In this document: one piece after another, positions 33,879 through 42,664 of the stretch
Layout: every line of letters starts with the position of its first letter
Position numbering within the stretch: the first letter of the stretch is position 1
NCBI GenBank assembly: GCA_030428885.1
Contig: JAUIEJ010000004.1
Coordinates: 1-64,000, forward strand
DNA length: 64,000 bases
Direction: 5' to 3'
Source of the DNA: Gemmatimonadota bacterium
GTDB lineage: Bacteria > Gemmatimonadota > Gemmatimonadetes > Longimicrobiales > Gaopeijiaceae
Made by a program: the position numbers and the translations under genes
The notes under the pieces: generated by a model
The model's database searches: none
Seen by the model: only the letters and a program-made list of their open reading frames with translations
Told to the model about the DNA's origin: nothing

Positions 33879-34406
33879 TCAGTGGCAGGCCACCGGCTCC
33901 ATCTCCCAGATCCGGGGCTCGGGGTCGTCGGCCCCGGCGTCGATGCGAGCCTGGAGTCCCCCGGGAGTCCTCCGGTAGGCGATGCGTTTGGGATACTCGT
34001 GGTCCGGCGCCTCGAACCGGACGTCGCCGGCGCCGGCCACCACGAGGTGGAAGGCATGCTCCGACGCGGTGCCTCCCGGATGGGGCAGATACGACACCCC
34101 GTCGTCGTATTCCCGGATCAGCCCGAACTCGAACGACACGACCCGCCCGTCCCGCACGATCCGGCTGGTGCCCAGCATGACCCCGTCCTCCGGGGGCGAC
34201 CACCGCTCCTCCAGAACCGTGGCGCCGGGGCCGGGGGGAGTCCGCCAACACCCGGCCATGAACCCCACCGACGCCAGTCGGCTCGCCCCGGGCGTGGGCA
34301 CCCGCAGGGGATCGAGCCGCACCGTGGGCGTGGGGGGCGCAGACCCCATGCAGCCCCCCAGGGAGAGGCCGCCCAGGAGCAGCGCCGTGACGGTGTGACG
34401 CCCCAC
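33879..34406 (-). CDS. DUF6265-like lipoprotein
   Basis: The 175-residue product starts with GTG five bases after the dehydrogenase stop. It has a lipobox leader (TALLLGGLSLGGC) and the phrases FMAGCWRTPPG, EERWSPPEDGVMLGTSRIV and SFEFGLIREYDDGVSYLPHP that I associate with DUF6265 proteins, a lipocalin-like small beta-barrel family of unknown role. It probably shares a transcript with the upstream acyl-CoA dehydrogenase, though no functional link is evident. Confidence 0.75.
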   Translation of the reverse strand: MGRHTVTALLLGGLSLGGCMGSAPPTPTVRLDPLRVPTPGASRLASVGFMAGCWRTPPGPGATVLEERWSPPEDGVMLGTSRIVRDGRVVSFEFGLIREYDDGVSYLPHPGGTASEHAFHLVVAGAGDVRFEAPDHEYPKRIAYRRTPGGLQARIDAGADDPEPRIWEMEPVACH

Positions 34407-34411
34407 GGAAC

Positions 34412-35596
34412 TCAGTAGGCGGCGATCCCCGTGATCGCCTGCCCCAGGACCAGACTGTGGATGTCGTGGGTGCCCTCGTAGGTGTAGACCGACTCCAGAT
34501 TGGCCATGTGCCGCATGGAGTGGTACTCCACCAGGATGCCGTTGCCCCCCAGGAGGCGGCGGGCCTCCCGGGCGATGTCGCAGGCCATGTCCACGTTGGC
34601 CCGTTTGGCCAGGGAGACCTGCTGGGGCGTCATGGTGCCGGCGTCCTTGAGCCGCCCGAGGCGATGCACCAGGAGCTGGCCCTGGGTGATCTTGGTGAGC
34701 ATGTCGGCGAGGCGAACCTGCTGGATCTGCTTGCCCCCGATGGGGCCCTCGAACATGACCCGCTCCTTGGCGTAGCTCCGGGCCTCGTCGAAGCAGGCCA
34801 TGGCCGCCCCCACCACGCCCCAGGCGATGCCGTATCGGGCCTGGGTGAGGCACTGGAGGGGGTGCTTGAGCCCCCCCGTGCTGCCGGGCATGAGGGCGCT
34901 GTCGGGAAGCTCCACATCGGCGAGGTGCAGTTCGCTGGTGTCGGACGCCAGAAGCGACAGCTTGCCCTTCTGATCGGTGGCGGTGAACCCGGGCGTGTCG
35001 GTGGGCACCACGAAGCCCCGGATCCCCTTCACGTCGCCCAACTCGCCGGTCTGGGCCCAGACCACGGCCACGTCGGCCATGGAGCCGTTGGTGATCCACA
35101 TCTTGGTGCCGTTGAGCACCCACCCGGCGTCGGTCTTCCGGGCGGTGGTGATCATGCCCCCGGGATTGGAGCCGTAGTCGGGCTCGGTGAGGCCGAAGCA
35201 CCCGATGGCCTCGCCCGAGGCGAGACGGGGCAACCACTCGGTCCGGTGGTCCTCGCTGCCGAAGGCGAAGATGGGGTACATGACCAGGGCGCCCTGGACC
35301 GAGGCGAAGGAGCGCAGGCCCGAGTCGGCCCGCTCCAGCTCCTGCATGATGAGGCCGTAGGCCACGTTGTTCAGCTCGGCACACCCGTACTTCTCCGGCA
35401 GGTTCGCCCCCAGCATGCCCATCTCGCCCATTTCGGGGATCAGGTCGCGGGGAAAGCGGCGCTCGATGTAGGCCTCACCGATGATGGGCATGACGCGATC
35501 GTCGACCCACTGACGGATCGTGTCGCGGATCATGCGCTCCTCTTCGGAGAGGAGGCCGTCGACGTCGTAGAAATCGACACCCTCGAAGGTGCTCAT
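34412..35596 (-). CDS. Glutaryl-CoA dehydrogenase-like acyl-CoA dehydrogenase
   Basis: The 394-residue flavoprotein is full length. Features close to glutaryl-CoA dehydrogenase are SFASVQGALVMYPIFAFGS, GCFGLTEPDYGSNPGGM, KMWITNGSMADVAVVWAQT, RYGIAWGVVGAA and the catalytic Glu in YTYEGTHDIHSLVLGQ. The enzyme oxidises and decarboxylates glutaryl-CoA to crotonyl-CoA in lysine, tryptophan and glutarate breakdown, passing electrons to ETF. A family III CoA-transferase follows upstream on the same strand, which fits a glutarate activation step. Confidence 0.9.
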   Translation of the reverse strand: MSTFEGVDFYDVDGLLSEEERMIRDTIRQWVDDRVMPIIGEAYIERRFPRDLIPEMGEMGMLGANLPEKYGCAELNNVAYGLIMQELERADSGLRSFASVQGALVMYPIFAFGSEDHRTEWLPRLASGEAIGCFGLTEPDYGSNPGGMITTARKTDAGWVLNGTKMWITNGSMADVAVVWAQTGELGDVKGIRGFVVPTDTPGFTATDQKGKLSLLASDTSELHLADVELPDSALMPGSTGGLKHPLQCLTQARYGIAWGVVGAAMACFDEARSYAKERVMFEGPIGGKQIQQVRLADMLTKITQGQLLVHRLGRLKDAGTMTPQQVSLAKRANVDMACDIAREARRLLGGNGILVEYHSMRHMANLESVYTYEGTHDIHSLVLGQAITGIAAY

Positions 35597-35707
35597 GGTC
35601 GCCTCGTACGGGTCACGAATTCCGGGCGGCGGCCCGGGTGGGAATCATGGGGAGAACCCTCGCCAACCCCGCCTCCGAACACAAGAAGGGACCCCCGCCC
35701 GAGAGGG

Positions 35708-36913
35708 TCAATCCAGGGCCACCAGACCGCCCTCGGCCTCCAGGAGGGCCACCACCTCGGGGGCGACCCCCAGTTCCCCCAGAACGCTCCGGCCCCCGGC
35801 GCCCACGGGGGGCGGGGGCGAGCCGGGGTCGAGGCGGACGCCGTCGAAGCGGATGGGAAGGGCCGGCGTCACGTAGTCGGGCCGGGTCGGATGGGGCAGC
35901 GGGGCCAGCATGCCGCTGGCCTTCGTCTGGGGATCGTCCCGCACCCCGGCCATGTCGCGGATGGGGGCTGCCGGCACTCCGGCGTGGCGGAAGGCGGCCA
36001 GCAACTCCTCCTCGCCCCGCTCCGCCATGGCGGCGGCCACACCGGCCTCCACCTCGGCCCGGCGGGCCACCCGCTGGGCGTTGCGGGCCAGGCCCGGGTC
36101 GTCCAACCAGGCGTCGAGCCCGAGCACCGGGCAGAACCGCCGGAAGAGGGCGTCGTTGCCCACGGCGATCATGAGGGCGCCGTCCCGGGTGTCGTAGGCC
36201 CCGTATGGGCAGATCATGGGCAGGCTCGTCCCGGACCGACCCGCCACCACGCCGTCCAGCGCCGCCAGGAGATGGTAGCCGCTCCAGGCCAGGGCCGTGT
36301 CGAAGAGGGCCCCGCTGACCCGGCTCCCCTCGCCGGTGCGGTCCCGCTCCCGGAGGGCCGCCAGGACCGCCACCGCGGTCCACATGCCCGTGCCCAGATC
36401 CACCACCGAGGTCCCCACCCGCACCGGCGGCCCCTGGGCCTCGCCGGTGTACGAGAGGAGGCCGGCGTGGGCCTGCATGAGGGGTTCGTAGCCCGGGAGG
36501 TGGGCCAGAGGGCCCTCTTCGCCGTAGGCCAGCACCGAGGCGTAGACCAGGCGCCGGTTGCGGCGGTGGGCCGCCTCCCAGCCGTACCCCAGGGCGGTGA
36601 GGGCGCCGGGGCGCAGCGCCTCCAGCAGGACGTCGGCCCGGTCCAGGAGGCCCTCCAGGATCTCCCGGGCGGCGGCCTGCCGGAGATCCAGGCCCAGCGA
36701 CCGTTTCCCGGCGTTGGCGGCGGCGAAGAGGGTGCCCTGGCCGGCGTAGGTGGGGGGCGCCCACGATCGGGCCGCGTCGCCGGCGGGGGGCTCGATCTTC
36801 ACCACGTCGGCCCCGAGATCGGAGAGGATCCGACCGCAGTAGGGGCCCGCCAGGTTCTGGGCCAGCTCCACCACCCGCACGCCCTCCAGGGGCCGGGGGG
36901 CCGAGGCGGTCAT
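35708..36913 (-). CDS. CaiB/BaiF family III CoA-transferase (possible succinyl-CoA:glutarate CoA-transferase)
   Basis: The 401-residue protein has the family opening LEGVRVVELAQNLAGPYCGRIL, SDLGADVVKIEPPAGDAAR, the catalytic Asp in GTSVVDLGTGMW, and YGAYDTRDGALMIAVGNDALF. Enzymes of this class move CoA between carboxylic acids through an aspartyl-CoA thioester. The neighbouring glutaryl-CoA dehydrogenase suggests glutarate as substrate, by analogy with SUGCT; this is inference from context. The start ATG overlaps the stop of the zinc-ribbon gene. Confidence 0.9.
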   Translation of the reverse strand: MTASAPRPLEGVRVVELAQNLAGPYCGRILSDLGADVVKIEPPAGDAARSWAPPTYAGQGTLFAAANAGKRSLGLDLRQAAAREILEGLLDRADVLLEALRPGALTALGYGWEAAHRRNRRLVYASVLAYGEEGPLAHLPGYEPLMQAHAGLLSYTGEAQGPPVRVGTSVVDLGTGMWTAVAVLAALRERDRTGEGSRVSGALFDTALAWSGYHLLAALDGVVAGRSGTSLPMICPYGAYDTRDGALMIAVGNDALFRRFCPVLGLDAWLDDPGLARNAQRVARRAEVEAGVAAAMAERGEEELLAAFRHAGVPAAPIRDMAGVRDDPQTKASGMLAPLPHPTRPDYVTPALPIRFDGVRLDPGSPPPPVGAGGRSVLGELGVAPEVVALLEAEGGLVALD

Positions 36914-37293
36914 CGGGAGGCGTCTCCCGCCGGGGGCCCCGAACCCGGGGGCACGGCCTCGGCGGCCCGGCGGTTCTGGAACCGATCGATGCCGAAGAAC
37001 ACCTCCCGGGCCACCCGGGCGCCGATCCACGCCGCCGCCACGAGGGTCGCCACCCACCCGCCCAACACCAGATCGGAGGGCTTCACGACGACCCAGATCC
37101 ACGCCGCCAACGCCGCGGCGAACACGACGCCCACGGCCCACCCCCGCCGGGTGGCCCGGAGTCGGGCCGTGCGCCGGCACTCCCGGCACCAGAGCAGCCG
37201 GTCCATGTGGGTGGAGTCCTTGATCTCGAGGCAGCGCACGCAGGTGATCTCGTCGCCGAAGCGATCCCGCCACGACACCTTGCGCTCGGCCAT
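36910..37293 (-). CDS. Small membrane protein with zinc-ribbon N-terminus
   Basis: The 127-residue product has two CxxC knuckles (ITCVRCLEI at about 18-21 and WCRECRR at about 36-39) that should bind one zinc, followed by two hydrophobic helices (GWAVGVVFAAALAAWIWVVV and LGGWVATLVAAAWIGARVA). I know no named family. It lies between the isocitrate dehydrogenase homologue and the CoA-transferase and overlaps the latter by four bases. Confidence 0.7.
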   Translation of the reverse strand: MAERKVSWRDRFGDEITCVRCLEIKDSTHMDRLLWCRECRRTARLRATRRGWAVGVVFAAALAAWIWVVVKPSDLVLGGWVATLVAAAWIGARVAREVFFGIDRFQNRRAAEAVPPGSGPPAGDASR

Positions 37294-37309
37294 CGCCTCG
37301 ACCCCCGAC

Positions 37310-38323
37310 TCAGCCGAGGGCCCGGACCACCGCGGCGGTGTAGGCCGCCGTGCCGTCGGTGCCCCCCATGTCCCGAGTGCGCACGTCGCCGTTGCGGAGC
37401 ACGGTGCCGATGGCCGTCCGGATCCGATGGGCCACGTCGCCCTGATCCACGTGATCCAGCATCATGCACGCCGACAGGAGCAGGCTGGTGGGGTTGGCCA
37501 CGCCCTGCCCTGCGATGTCCGGCGCCGACCCGTGGACGGCCTCGAACATGGCCGTGTCGAGCCCGATGTTGGCCGCCGGGGCGAACCCGAGTCCCCCCAC
37601 GAGCCCCGCCATGAGGTCGGAGAGGATGTCGCCGAACATGTTCTCCATCACCAGGACGTCGAAGCGATACGGATCGAGGACGAGCCACATGGCCGTGGCG
37701 TCGATGATGCGGTCCTCGAACTCGATGTCGGGATAGTCCTCGGCCACGTCCCGGGCCACGTCCAGGATCAGGCCCTGGGTGTACTTCAGGATGTTGGCCT
37801 TGTGGGCCACCGTGACCTTCTTCCGCCCGTGGGTCCGGGCGTACTCGAAGGCGTAGCGCACGATCCGCTCGGTGCCGTGCCGGGTGACGATCATCACCGA
37901 CTCGGCGGCGGCCCGGGCGTCGTCTCCCACGCCGATGAAGTGTTCGACGCCGACGTAGAGTCCCTCGGTGTTCTCCCGGATCAGGACCAGATCGATGTCG
38001 TCGTAGCGCCCACCGCCGAAGAGGGTCCGGGCCGGGCGCACGTTGGCGTAGAGGTCGAACTCCTTCCGGAGGGCCACGTTCACGCTGCGGAAGCCCGAAC
38101 CCGAGGGCGTCGTCAGGGGACCCTTGAGGGCGATACGCGTGCGGCGGATGGAATCGAGGGTGGCGTCGGGTAGGGGACTCCCCACGGACTCAAGGGCCGA
38201 GACGCCTCCGAGCTGCTCGTCGTAGGTGAGGTCGGCGCCGGCGGCGTTCAGGACTTCGAGGGTGGCGGAGGTGACTTCGGGGCCGATCCCGTCGCCGGGG
38301 ATCACGGTGATCTCGATGGCCAT
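37310..38323 (-). CDS. NAD-type isocitrate / isopropylmalate dehydrogenase family enzyme
   Basis: The 337-residue beta-decarboxylating dehydrogenase opens [21 protein letters not shown] and has the substrate phrase [26 protein letters not shown], the tyrosine region [13 protein letters not shown], the lysine helix [18 protein letters not shown], and the metal and NAD-binding ends [25 protein letters not shown] (split around D) and [20 protein letters not shown]. The V-N-V-A-L-R-K series points to an NAD-dependent isocitrate or homoisocitrate dehydrogenase rather than LeuB. Exact substrate is uncertain. Confidence 0.85.
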   Translation of the reverse strand: MAIEITVIPGDGIGPEVTSATLEVLNAAGADLTYDEQLGGVSALESVGSPLPDATLDSIRRTRIALKGPLTTPSGSGFRSVNVALRKEFDLYANVRPARTLFGGGRYDDIDLVLIRENTEGLYVGVEHFIGVGDDARAAAESVMIVTRHGTERIVRYAFEYARTHGRKKVTVAHKANILKYTQGLILDVARDVAEDYPDIEFEDRIIDATAMWLVLDPYRFDVLVMENMFGDILSDLMAGLVGGLGFAPAANIGLDTAMFEAVHGSAPDIAGQGVANPTSLLLSACMMLDHVDQGDVAHRIRTAIGTVLRNGDVRTRDMGGTDGTAAYTAAVVRALG

Positions 38324-38393
38324 CGGTGGAGGGTGTCCTCGTTTTCGGGGGGCCGCGGCGGCGCCGCAGCGGAGGGAGGAGGGGGACTCCGGG

Positions 38394-38912
38394 TCAGCGA
38401 CGCCGGACGTACCGCTCGTTGTAGCTGTGGTCGGTGTGTTCCTCGCCGAACTCGATGAGCTCTTCGAGAAGGGAGATGCGCTCGGTGCCCTCGAGCCGGG
38501 CCCGGCCGGCCACGTTCAGGGCCCGGCGCCAGGTGACGCCGTTGAGGGCGGCCCGGGGCAGGAGGGCCCGAGCCACTTCGGCGCTCCCCACCTTCGTCAC
38601 CACCCGAACTCCGGCGAGGCCGCCGAAGTCGCGGAAGAGGTCGACGGTGGGCTGGGAGAAGAGGTAGATGTAGGGACCCACCTGGGCCCAGATCCGCCCG
38701 CCCCTGCGGAGCTGGTCGGAGCTCTGGGCGATGGTGATGACCGCCACGTTCCCCGTCATCTCCGCCGACTGGATCCGGGAGGCGGCGAAATACTCGGCCA
38801 CCTGGGCGTCGGTGGGGAGGGAGAGATCGGGTTCCTCGCACCCCCCCGCGGCCAGAAGGGCCGGCGCCAGAACGGCGGCGGCGCGACGCCGCCACGTGGA
38901 CACGGGCTTCAT
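38394..38912 (-). CDS. Lipoprotein of unknown function
   Basis: The 172-residue product has a leader ending in a lipobox (AAAVLAPALLAAGGC) and the ATG at 38912 is preceded by GGAGGAG. The mature part alternates strands and helices (GNVAVITIAQSSDQLRRGGRIW, split at Q; GPYIYLFSQPTVDLFRDFGG; ISLLEELIEFGEEHTDHSYN). I recognise no family. It overlaps the upstream lipoprotein by four bases and is probably expressed with it. Confidence 0.7.
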   Translation of the reverse strand: MKPVSTWRRRAAAVLAPALLAAGGCEEPDLSLPTDAQVAEYFAASRIQSAEMTGNVAVITIAQSSDQLRRGGRIWAQVGPYIYLFSQPTVDLFRDFGGLAGVRVVTKVGSAEVARALLPRAALNGVTWRRALNVAGRARLEGTERISLLEELIEFGEEHTDHSYNERYVRRR

Positions 38913-39610
38913 GATGCCTCCTCCGGGCGCGGCGAGCGCCCCGGCGGCGGGGGAACGAGGCGGCGGGCCAACGCTTCGGCCGCCGACGCCAGGAGACCGG
39001 GGTTGTCGGGGGCCCCGGCCATGCCCTCCTCGATGCCGAACCAGAGCACCCGTCCGGTGCGGACCTCCAGCAGGGCAGCCACGTACTCGGCGGGCGCCTG
39101 TCCCTCGACCGGGTCTCCGGCCGAGTCCACCGCGGGAGCGCCCGGGCGCACGGCCACGGGGAGGAGCGCCACGTCGGCGCCCGTCACCGCCCCGATCCGG
39201 CGCATCACGCCGTAGATGGGGTCCCCGATCCGGTTCACCTGGGCCCGGAGGAAGACGTCCACCGGGAGGTTGTCCAGCGGCGCGTCCAGGCCCGGCGACC
39301 GGGCCAGGACCCGGCGGAGCTCGTCGGGGAACAGCCACCGGGGGCCCGCACCCGGGCCTTCCAGGGCGAAGACCAGTTCGGCCGTGGCGTCGCCCTGGAC
39401 CCCGAGATTGCGCTGCACGGGGAAGACGATCACCTCCTGGCCGTCGAGGGTGGGCACGTAGCCCCTGGACTGCCCCGCCTGGGGAGCCGCCGCCGTGGCG
39501 CAGCCGGCCACCACCGCCGCCGCCACTCCGGCGAGGGCGGCGATACGGGCCCGGTGCGGCCGGGATCGCGACGAGACTGTGGTCGAACGGATGGGCACGG
39601 TCATATCCAT
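38909..39610 (-). CDS. Lipoprotein of unknown function
   Basis: The 233-residue protein has a basic N-terminus and a lipobox-like leader (IAALAGVAAAVVAGC). The mature sequence includes LDGQEVIVFPVQRNLGVQGD, RWLFPDELRRVLARSPGL and YVAALLEVRTGRVLWFGIEEG, reminiscent of small periplasmic proteins that score or report on envelope function (GNA1162/LpoB-like topology), but I cannot assign a family. A second ATG at 39604 is an equally good start. It is divergent from the propeller operon. Confidence 0.65.
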   Translation of the reverse strand: MDMTVPIRSTTVSSRSRPHRARIAALAGVAAAVVAGCATAAAPQAGQSRGYVPTLDGQEVIVFPVQRNLGVQGDATAELVFALEGPGAGPRWLFPDELRRVLARSPGLDAPLDNLPVDVFLRAQVNRIGDPIYGVMRRIGAVTGADVALLPVAVRPGAPAVDSAGDPVEGQAPAEYVAALLEVRTGRVLWFGIEEGMAGAPDNPGLLASAAEALARRLVPPPPGRSPRPEEAS

Positions 39611-39764
39611 GGATACGGGCCGACACCGGGAGCCGTTCCCGGTCGATGGTCAGCCCAGTAAGATATTTGGGGCGTCGAACCCCGTGAACCCCACGTCCTC
39701 ACCCTGCAAGCTCCGGACCGGGACGCCGTAGGTCGAAGCACCCCGTCCTCCATGGAGACCCCTC

Positions 39765-41522
39765 ATGTTCCGCGCCCTTTCCACCCCCCTGCGCCGGGCC
39801 CTCGCGGTGGTCGCGGCGCTGGGGGGCGCGGCCTGCGGCGACGACGGTTCGGTGGATCCCGTGGAGGTGGGCCTGTCGTTCCGGGCATCGGCGGTCCGGG
39901 TGGCCCCCGACTCGTCGGCGTCCCTGATCCTGGTCAACGACGGCCCCCGCCGCCTCGGCCCCGTGGAGCTGCGGTCGGCGGCGGTGACCAACGGCGCCGG
40001 GCTGGCCTGGGCCGGGGCCGCGGTGGTGGTGGATCCCCCGGGCGTCGCCACGCTGGCTCCCGGGGCGTCGGCGACCCTCACCCTCTCGCTGGTGGGCGGC
40101 GAGTCGCTGGTGCCGGGCACCTACGGCACCCGCCTGGCCGCTCGGGTGGCGGGGGAGGAAGCGGCGGCGGTGGAGGTGGTGGTGTCCGGCCCCCCCGAGC
40201 CCCCCACGACCCTCGCCTCCCTGACCCTGGACGGACCCGTCGCCGTGGTGCGGGGCGACGCCGTGGCCCTGGAGGTCACGGGCGTCGACACCACCGGGGC
40301 CACCGTCCGGCCCCGGGCCGCCTGGACCGTGGATCCCCCGGGCGCGGGCCTCGTCACCGCCGAGGGCCGATTCGTGGCGTACGAATCGGGCACGATCCGG
40401 GTCGCGGCCCGGGCCGGGGGCGTGGCCGACACCCTCGTCGTCACCGCATCGCCCCGGACCCGAGCCCTGGGGTTCACCGCCGTGGCCGAGGGGGTCGATA
40501 CGGCCCGGTTCACCTCCGACCTGTGGGTCCATGGCGCCCACGCCTACTCGGGCACCTGGGGCGTGCGGGTCGGGGCCGAGGCCGCCCACCCGGGCAACGT
40601 GCTCCGGAGCTGGTCGCTGGGACCCCCGGGGCCGACGCCGGTGGACTCGGTGGTGCTCGACGCCCGGACCACCAACGACGTGAAGGTCTCGGCCGACGGT
40701 GCCCTGGGCGTGGTGACCCACGAGGGGTCGGAGGACGGCCGCAATGGGGTGACCCTCCTGGACCTCTCCGACCCGGGCCACCCCCGGGTGCTGAGCCGCA
40801 CCACCACCGGACTCGAGCCCGGCGTGCACAATGCCTGGCTCGACGGCGACTGGCTCTACCTGGTCGTGGACGGCGTGGGATCGGGACTGCGGATTCTGGA
40901 CGTCTCCTCGCCGGCGACGCCCCGCACCGTGGCGTCGTACTGGGCCGGCGAGAGCTTCCTCCACGACGTGTACGTCCGGGACGGCCTGGCCTTCCTCTCC
41001 CACTGGGACGCAGGGCTGGTGATCCTGGACGTGGGCAACGGCATGGCCGGGGGCCATCCCACGGCACCGGTGGAGGTGAGCCGAATCGCCGTCCCCGGCG
41101 GCCAGACCCACAACGCGTGGTACTGGCCGGAGCGGGGGTTGGTCTTCGTGGGTGAGGAGGACTTCGGGACCCCGGGCCGCCTCCACGTGGTGGACGTCGC
41201 CGACCTGCGGGCGCCCCGGGAGGTGGCCACCTTCGCCGTGGAGGGGGCCACGCCCCACAACGTCTGGCTCGACGAAGACGCGGGGATTCTCTACGCGGCG
41301 TGGTACGAGAAGGGGATCCGGGCCCTGGACGTCACCGGCGAACTTCTGGGGGAGCTGGAGCGTCAGGGACGGGAACTGGGATCGTGGCGCCGACCGGGTC
41401 CGCGGCCGGCCTGCTGGCAGAACCTGGGCACCTGCACGTGGGCGCCCCAGCTCCACGAGGGCCGCCTCTATCTGAGCGACGTGAACCGGGGCCTGGTGGT
41501 GTTGGAGCCCACCGGCGGATGA
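39765..41522 (+). CDS. LVIVD-repeat beta-propeller lipoprotein with Ig-like N-terminus
   Basis: The 585-residue lipoprotein (leader AVVAALGGAAC) has two Ig-like beta-sandwich regions at about 30-240 (ASLILVNDGPRRLGPVEL; LDGPVAVVRGDAVALEVTG). A propeller of LVIVD-type repeats follows (RILDVSSPATPRTVASYWAG, GLVILDVGNG, LHVVDVADLRAPREVATFAV, LVVLEPTGG). LVIVD proteins are extracytoplasmic and often surface-bound; ligand unknown. The stop overlaps the next propeller gene (ATGATG arrangement). Confidence 0.82.
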   Translation: MFRALSTPLRRALAVVAALGGAACGDDGSVDPVEVGLSFRASAVRVAPDSSASLILVNDGPRRLGPVELRSAAVTNGAGLAWAGAAVVVDPPGVATLAPGASATLTLSLVGGESLVPGTYGTRLAARVAGEEAAAVEVVVSGPPEPPTTLASLTLDGPVAVVRGDAVALEVTGVDTTGATVRPRAAWTVDPPGAGLVTAEGRFVAYESGTIRVAARAGGVADTLVVTASPRTRALGFTAVAEGVDTARFTSDLWVHGAHAYSGTWGVRVGAEAAHPGNVLRSWSLGPPGPTPVDSVVLDARTTNDVKVSADGALGVVTHEGSEDGRNGVTLLDLSDPGHPRVLSRTTTGLEPGVHNAWLDGDWLYLVVDGVGSGLRILDVSSPATPRTVASYWAGESFLHDVYVRDGLAFLSHWDAGLVILDVGNGMAGGHPTAPVEVSRIAVPGGQTHNAWYWPERGLVFVGEEDFGTPGRLHVVDVADLRAPREVATFAVEGATPHNVWLDEDAGILYAAWYEKGIRALDVTGELLGELERQGRELGSWRRPGPRPACWQNLGTCTWAPQLHEGRLYLSDVNRGLVVLEPTGG

Positions 41523-42580
41523 TGGGCCGGGTCGGATGGGCGGCCCTCGCCCTCACGGTGTTGGGGGCGTGCGGCGACGCTCCGGGCCCCCGCCTCCTGG
41601 TCACCTCGGGGTTCACCGACGAGGTGATCCTCCTGGACCCGGCCGACGGCCGCGTCACCCGCCGCATCACCGTGGACCCCCGCCCCGGTGAACGGGACGA
41701 GCCCCACGGCGTGGCCGTGGCCCCCGACGGCGCCCACTGGTTCGTCACCACGGCCCACGGCGACCCGGCCCTGGAGATGTTCGAATCCCGGGGCGACCGG
41801 CGGGTGGGTCGAGTGGCCCTGGGGCTTCCCGGCGCCGGGCGGCCCGGCCTCTCTCCCGACGGCACCCGGGCCGTGGTGCCCGACTACTGGCTGGGCGGTA
41901 CGGGGCAGATGGGGGGAGCCGCCGTGGTGCGGTTGGACGACCTCGAGGTGCTGTCCCGGCCCACCCTCTGCCCGGCGCCCCACCAGGCCGAGTTCTCGCC
42001 CGACGGGCGCTGGATCGCCGTGCCCTGCCCCCTCTCCGACGAGCTGCTCCTGCTGGGGGCCGAGACCGTGGAGGTGGTCCACCGGGTGTCCCTGGGCCCC
42101 CTGCCCGGCACCCCCTCCGACGCCGAGGCCGGCAACCCCCGCACCCGCCCCATGAACGTGGCCTGGGCGCCGTCGTCGGACCGGGTCTTCGTGACCCTCA
42201 TGCGCCAGGGGTCGGTAGCGGCGGTGGACACCACGGGCACCGAGGTGGCCCGGGGAGCGACGCCCCGGGGGCCCACCCAGATCGCCGTCACGCCCGACGG
42301 CGCGCATCTCGTGGTGCCGGCCCGGGACGACTTCCAGGCCGTGGTGCTGAGCGCGGCCACGCTGGAGACGGAGCGCCGCATCGTCCTGGCCGACGGACCC
42401 CACCCCCACGGCGTGGTGATCTCGCCCGACGGAACGGTGGCCTACGTCACCAGCGAGGGCACCACCCGGAGCGCCGGCGCCGTGACGGCGGTCCGCCTGG
42501 ACGATGGCGCCGTGCTGTGGCGTACGGAGGCCGGGGTGTTCACCCTGGGCATCGCCTGGCGCCCCGCTCCCCCGCCCTGA
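41519..42580 (+). CDS. YncE/YVTN-type beta-propeller lipoprotein
   Basis: The 353-residue product has a short lipoprotein leader (WAALALTVLGAC) and a complete propeller of YVTN-type blades: VILLDPADGRVTRRITVD, HGVAVAPDGAHWFVTTAHG, LLLLGAETVEVVHRVSLG, GPTQIAVTPDGAHLVVPARD, HGVVISPDGTVAYVTSEG. The first of two adjacent ATGs (41519) overlaps the previous stop. Together with the LVIVD gene it makes a two-propeller exported unit of unknown binding partner. Confidence 0.82.
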   Translation: MMGRVGWAALALTVLGACGDAPGPRLLVTSGFTDEVILLDPADGRVTRRITVDPRPGERDEPHGVAVAPDGAHWFVTTAHGDPALEMFESRGDRRVGRVALGLPGAGRPGLSPDGTRAVVPDYWLGGTGQMGGAAVVRLDDLEVLSRPTLCPAPHQAEFSPDGRWIAVPCPLSDELLLLGAETVEVVHRVSLGPLPGTPSDAEAGNPRTRPMNVAWAPSSDRVFVTLMRQGSVAAVDTTGTEVARGATPRGPTQIAVTPDGAHLVVPARDDFQAVVLSAATLETERRIVLADGPHPHGVVISPDGTVAYVTSEGTTRSAGAVTAVRLDDGAVLWRTEAGVFTLGIAWRPAPPP

Positions 42581-42664
42581 TCCCCCACTCCCGGCGCCTT
42601 GCCGGACCCGCCCCCCGGGCGTACCCTCGCGACTTCGTCTCCTCGCTTCGGAGTCCCCCACGCC

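Noticed and set aside
34457-38173. A 1238-codon + strand open frame
   Set aside because: It is antisense to the acyl-CoA dehydrogenase, CoA-transferase and isocitrate-type dehydrogenase, all of which show catalytic motifs. The translation is Gly/His/Val-rich filler.
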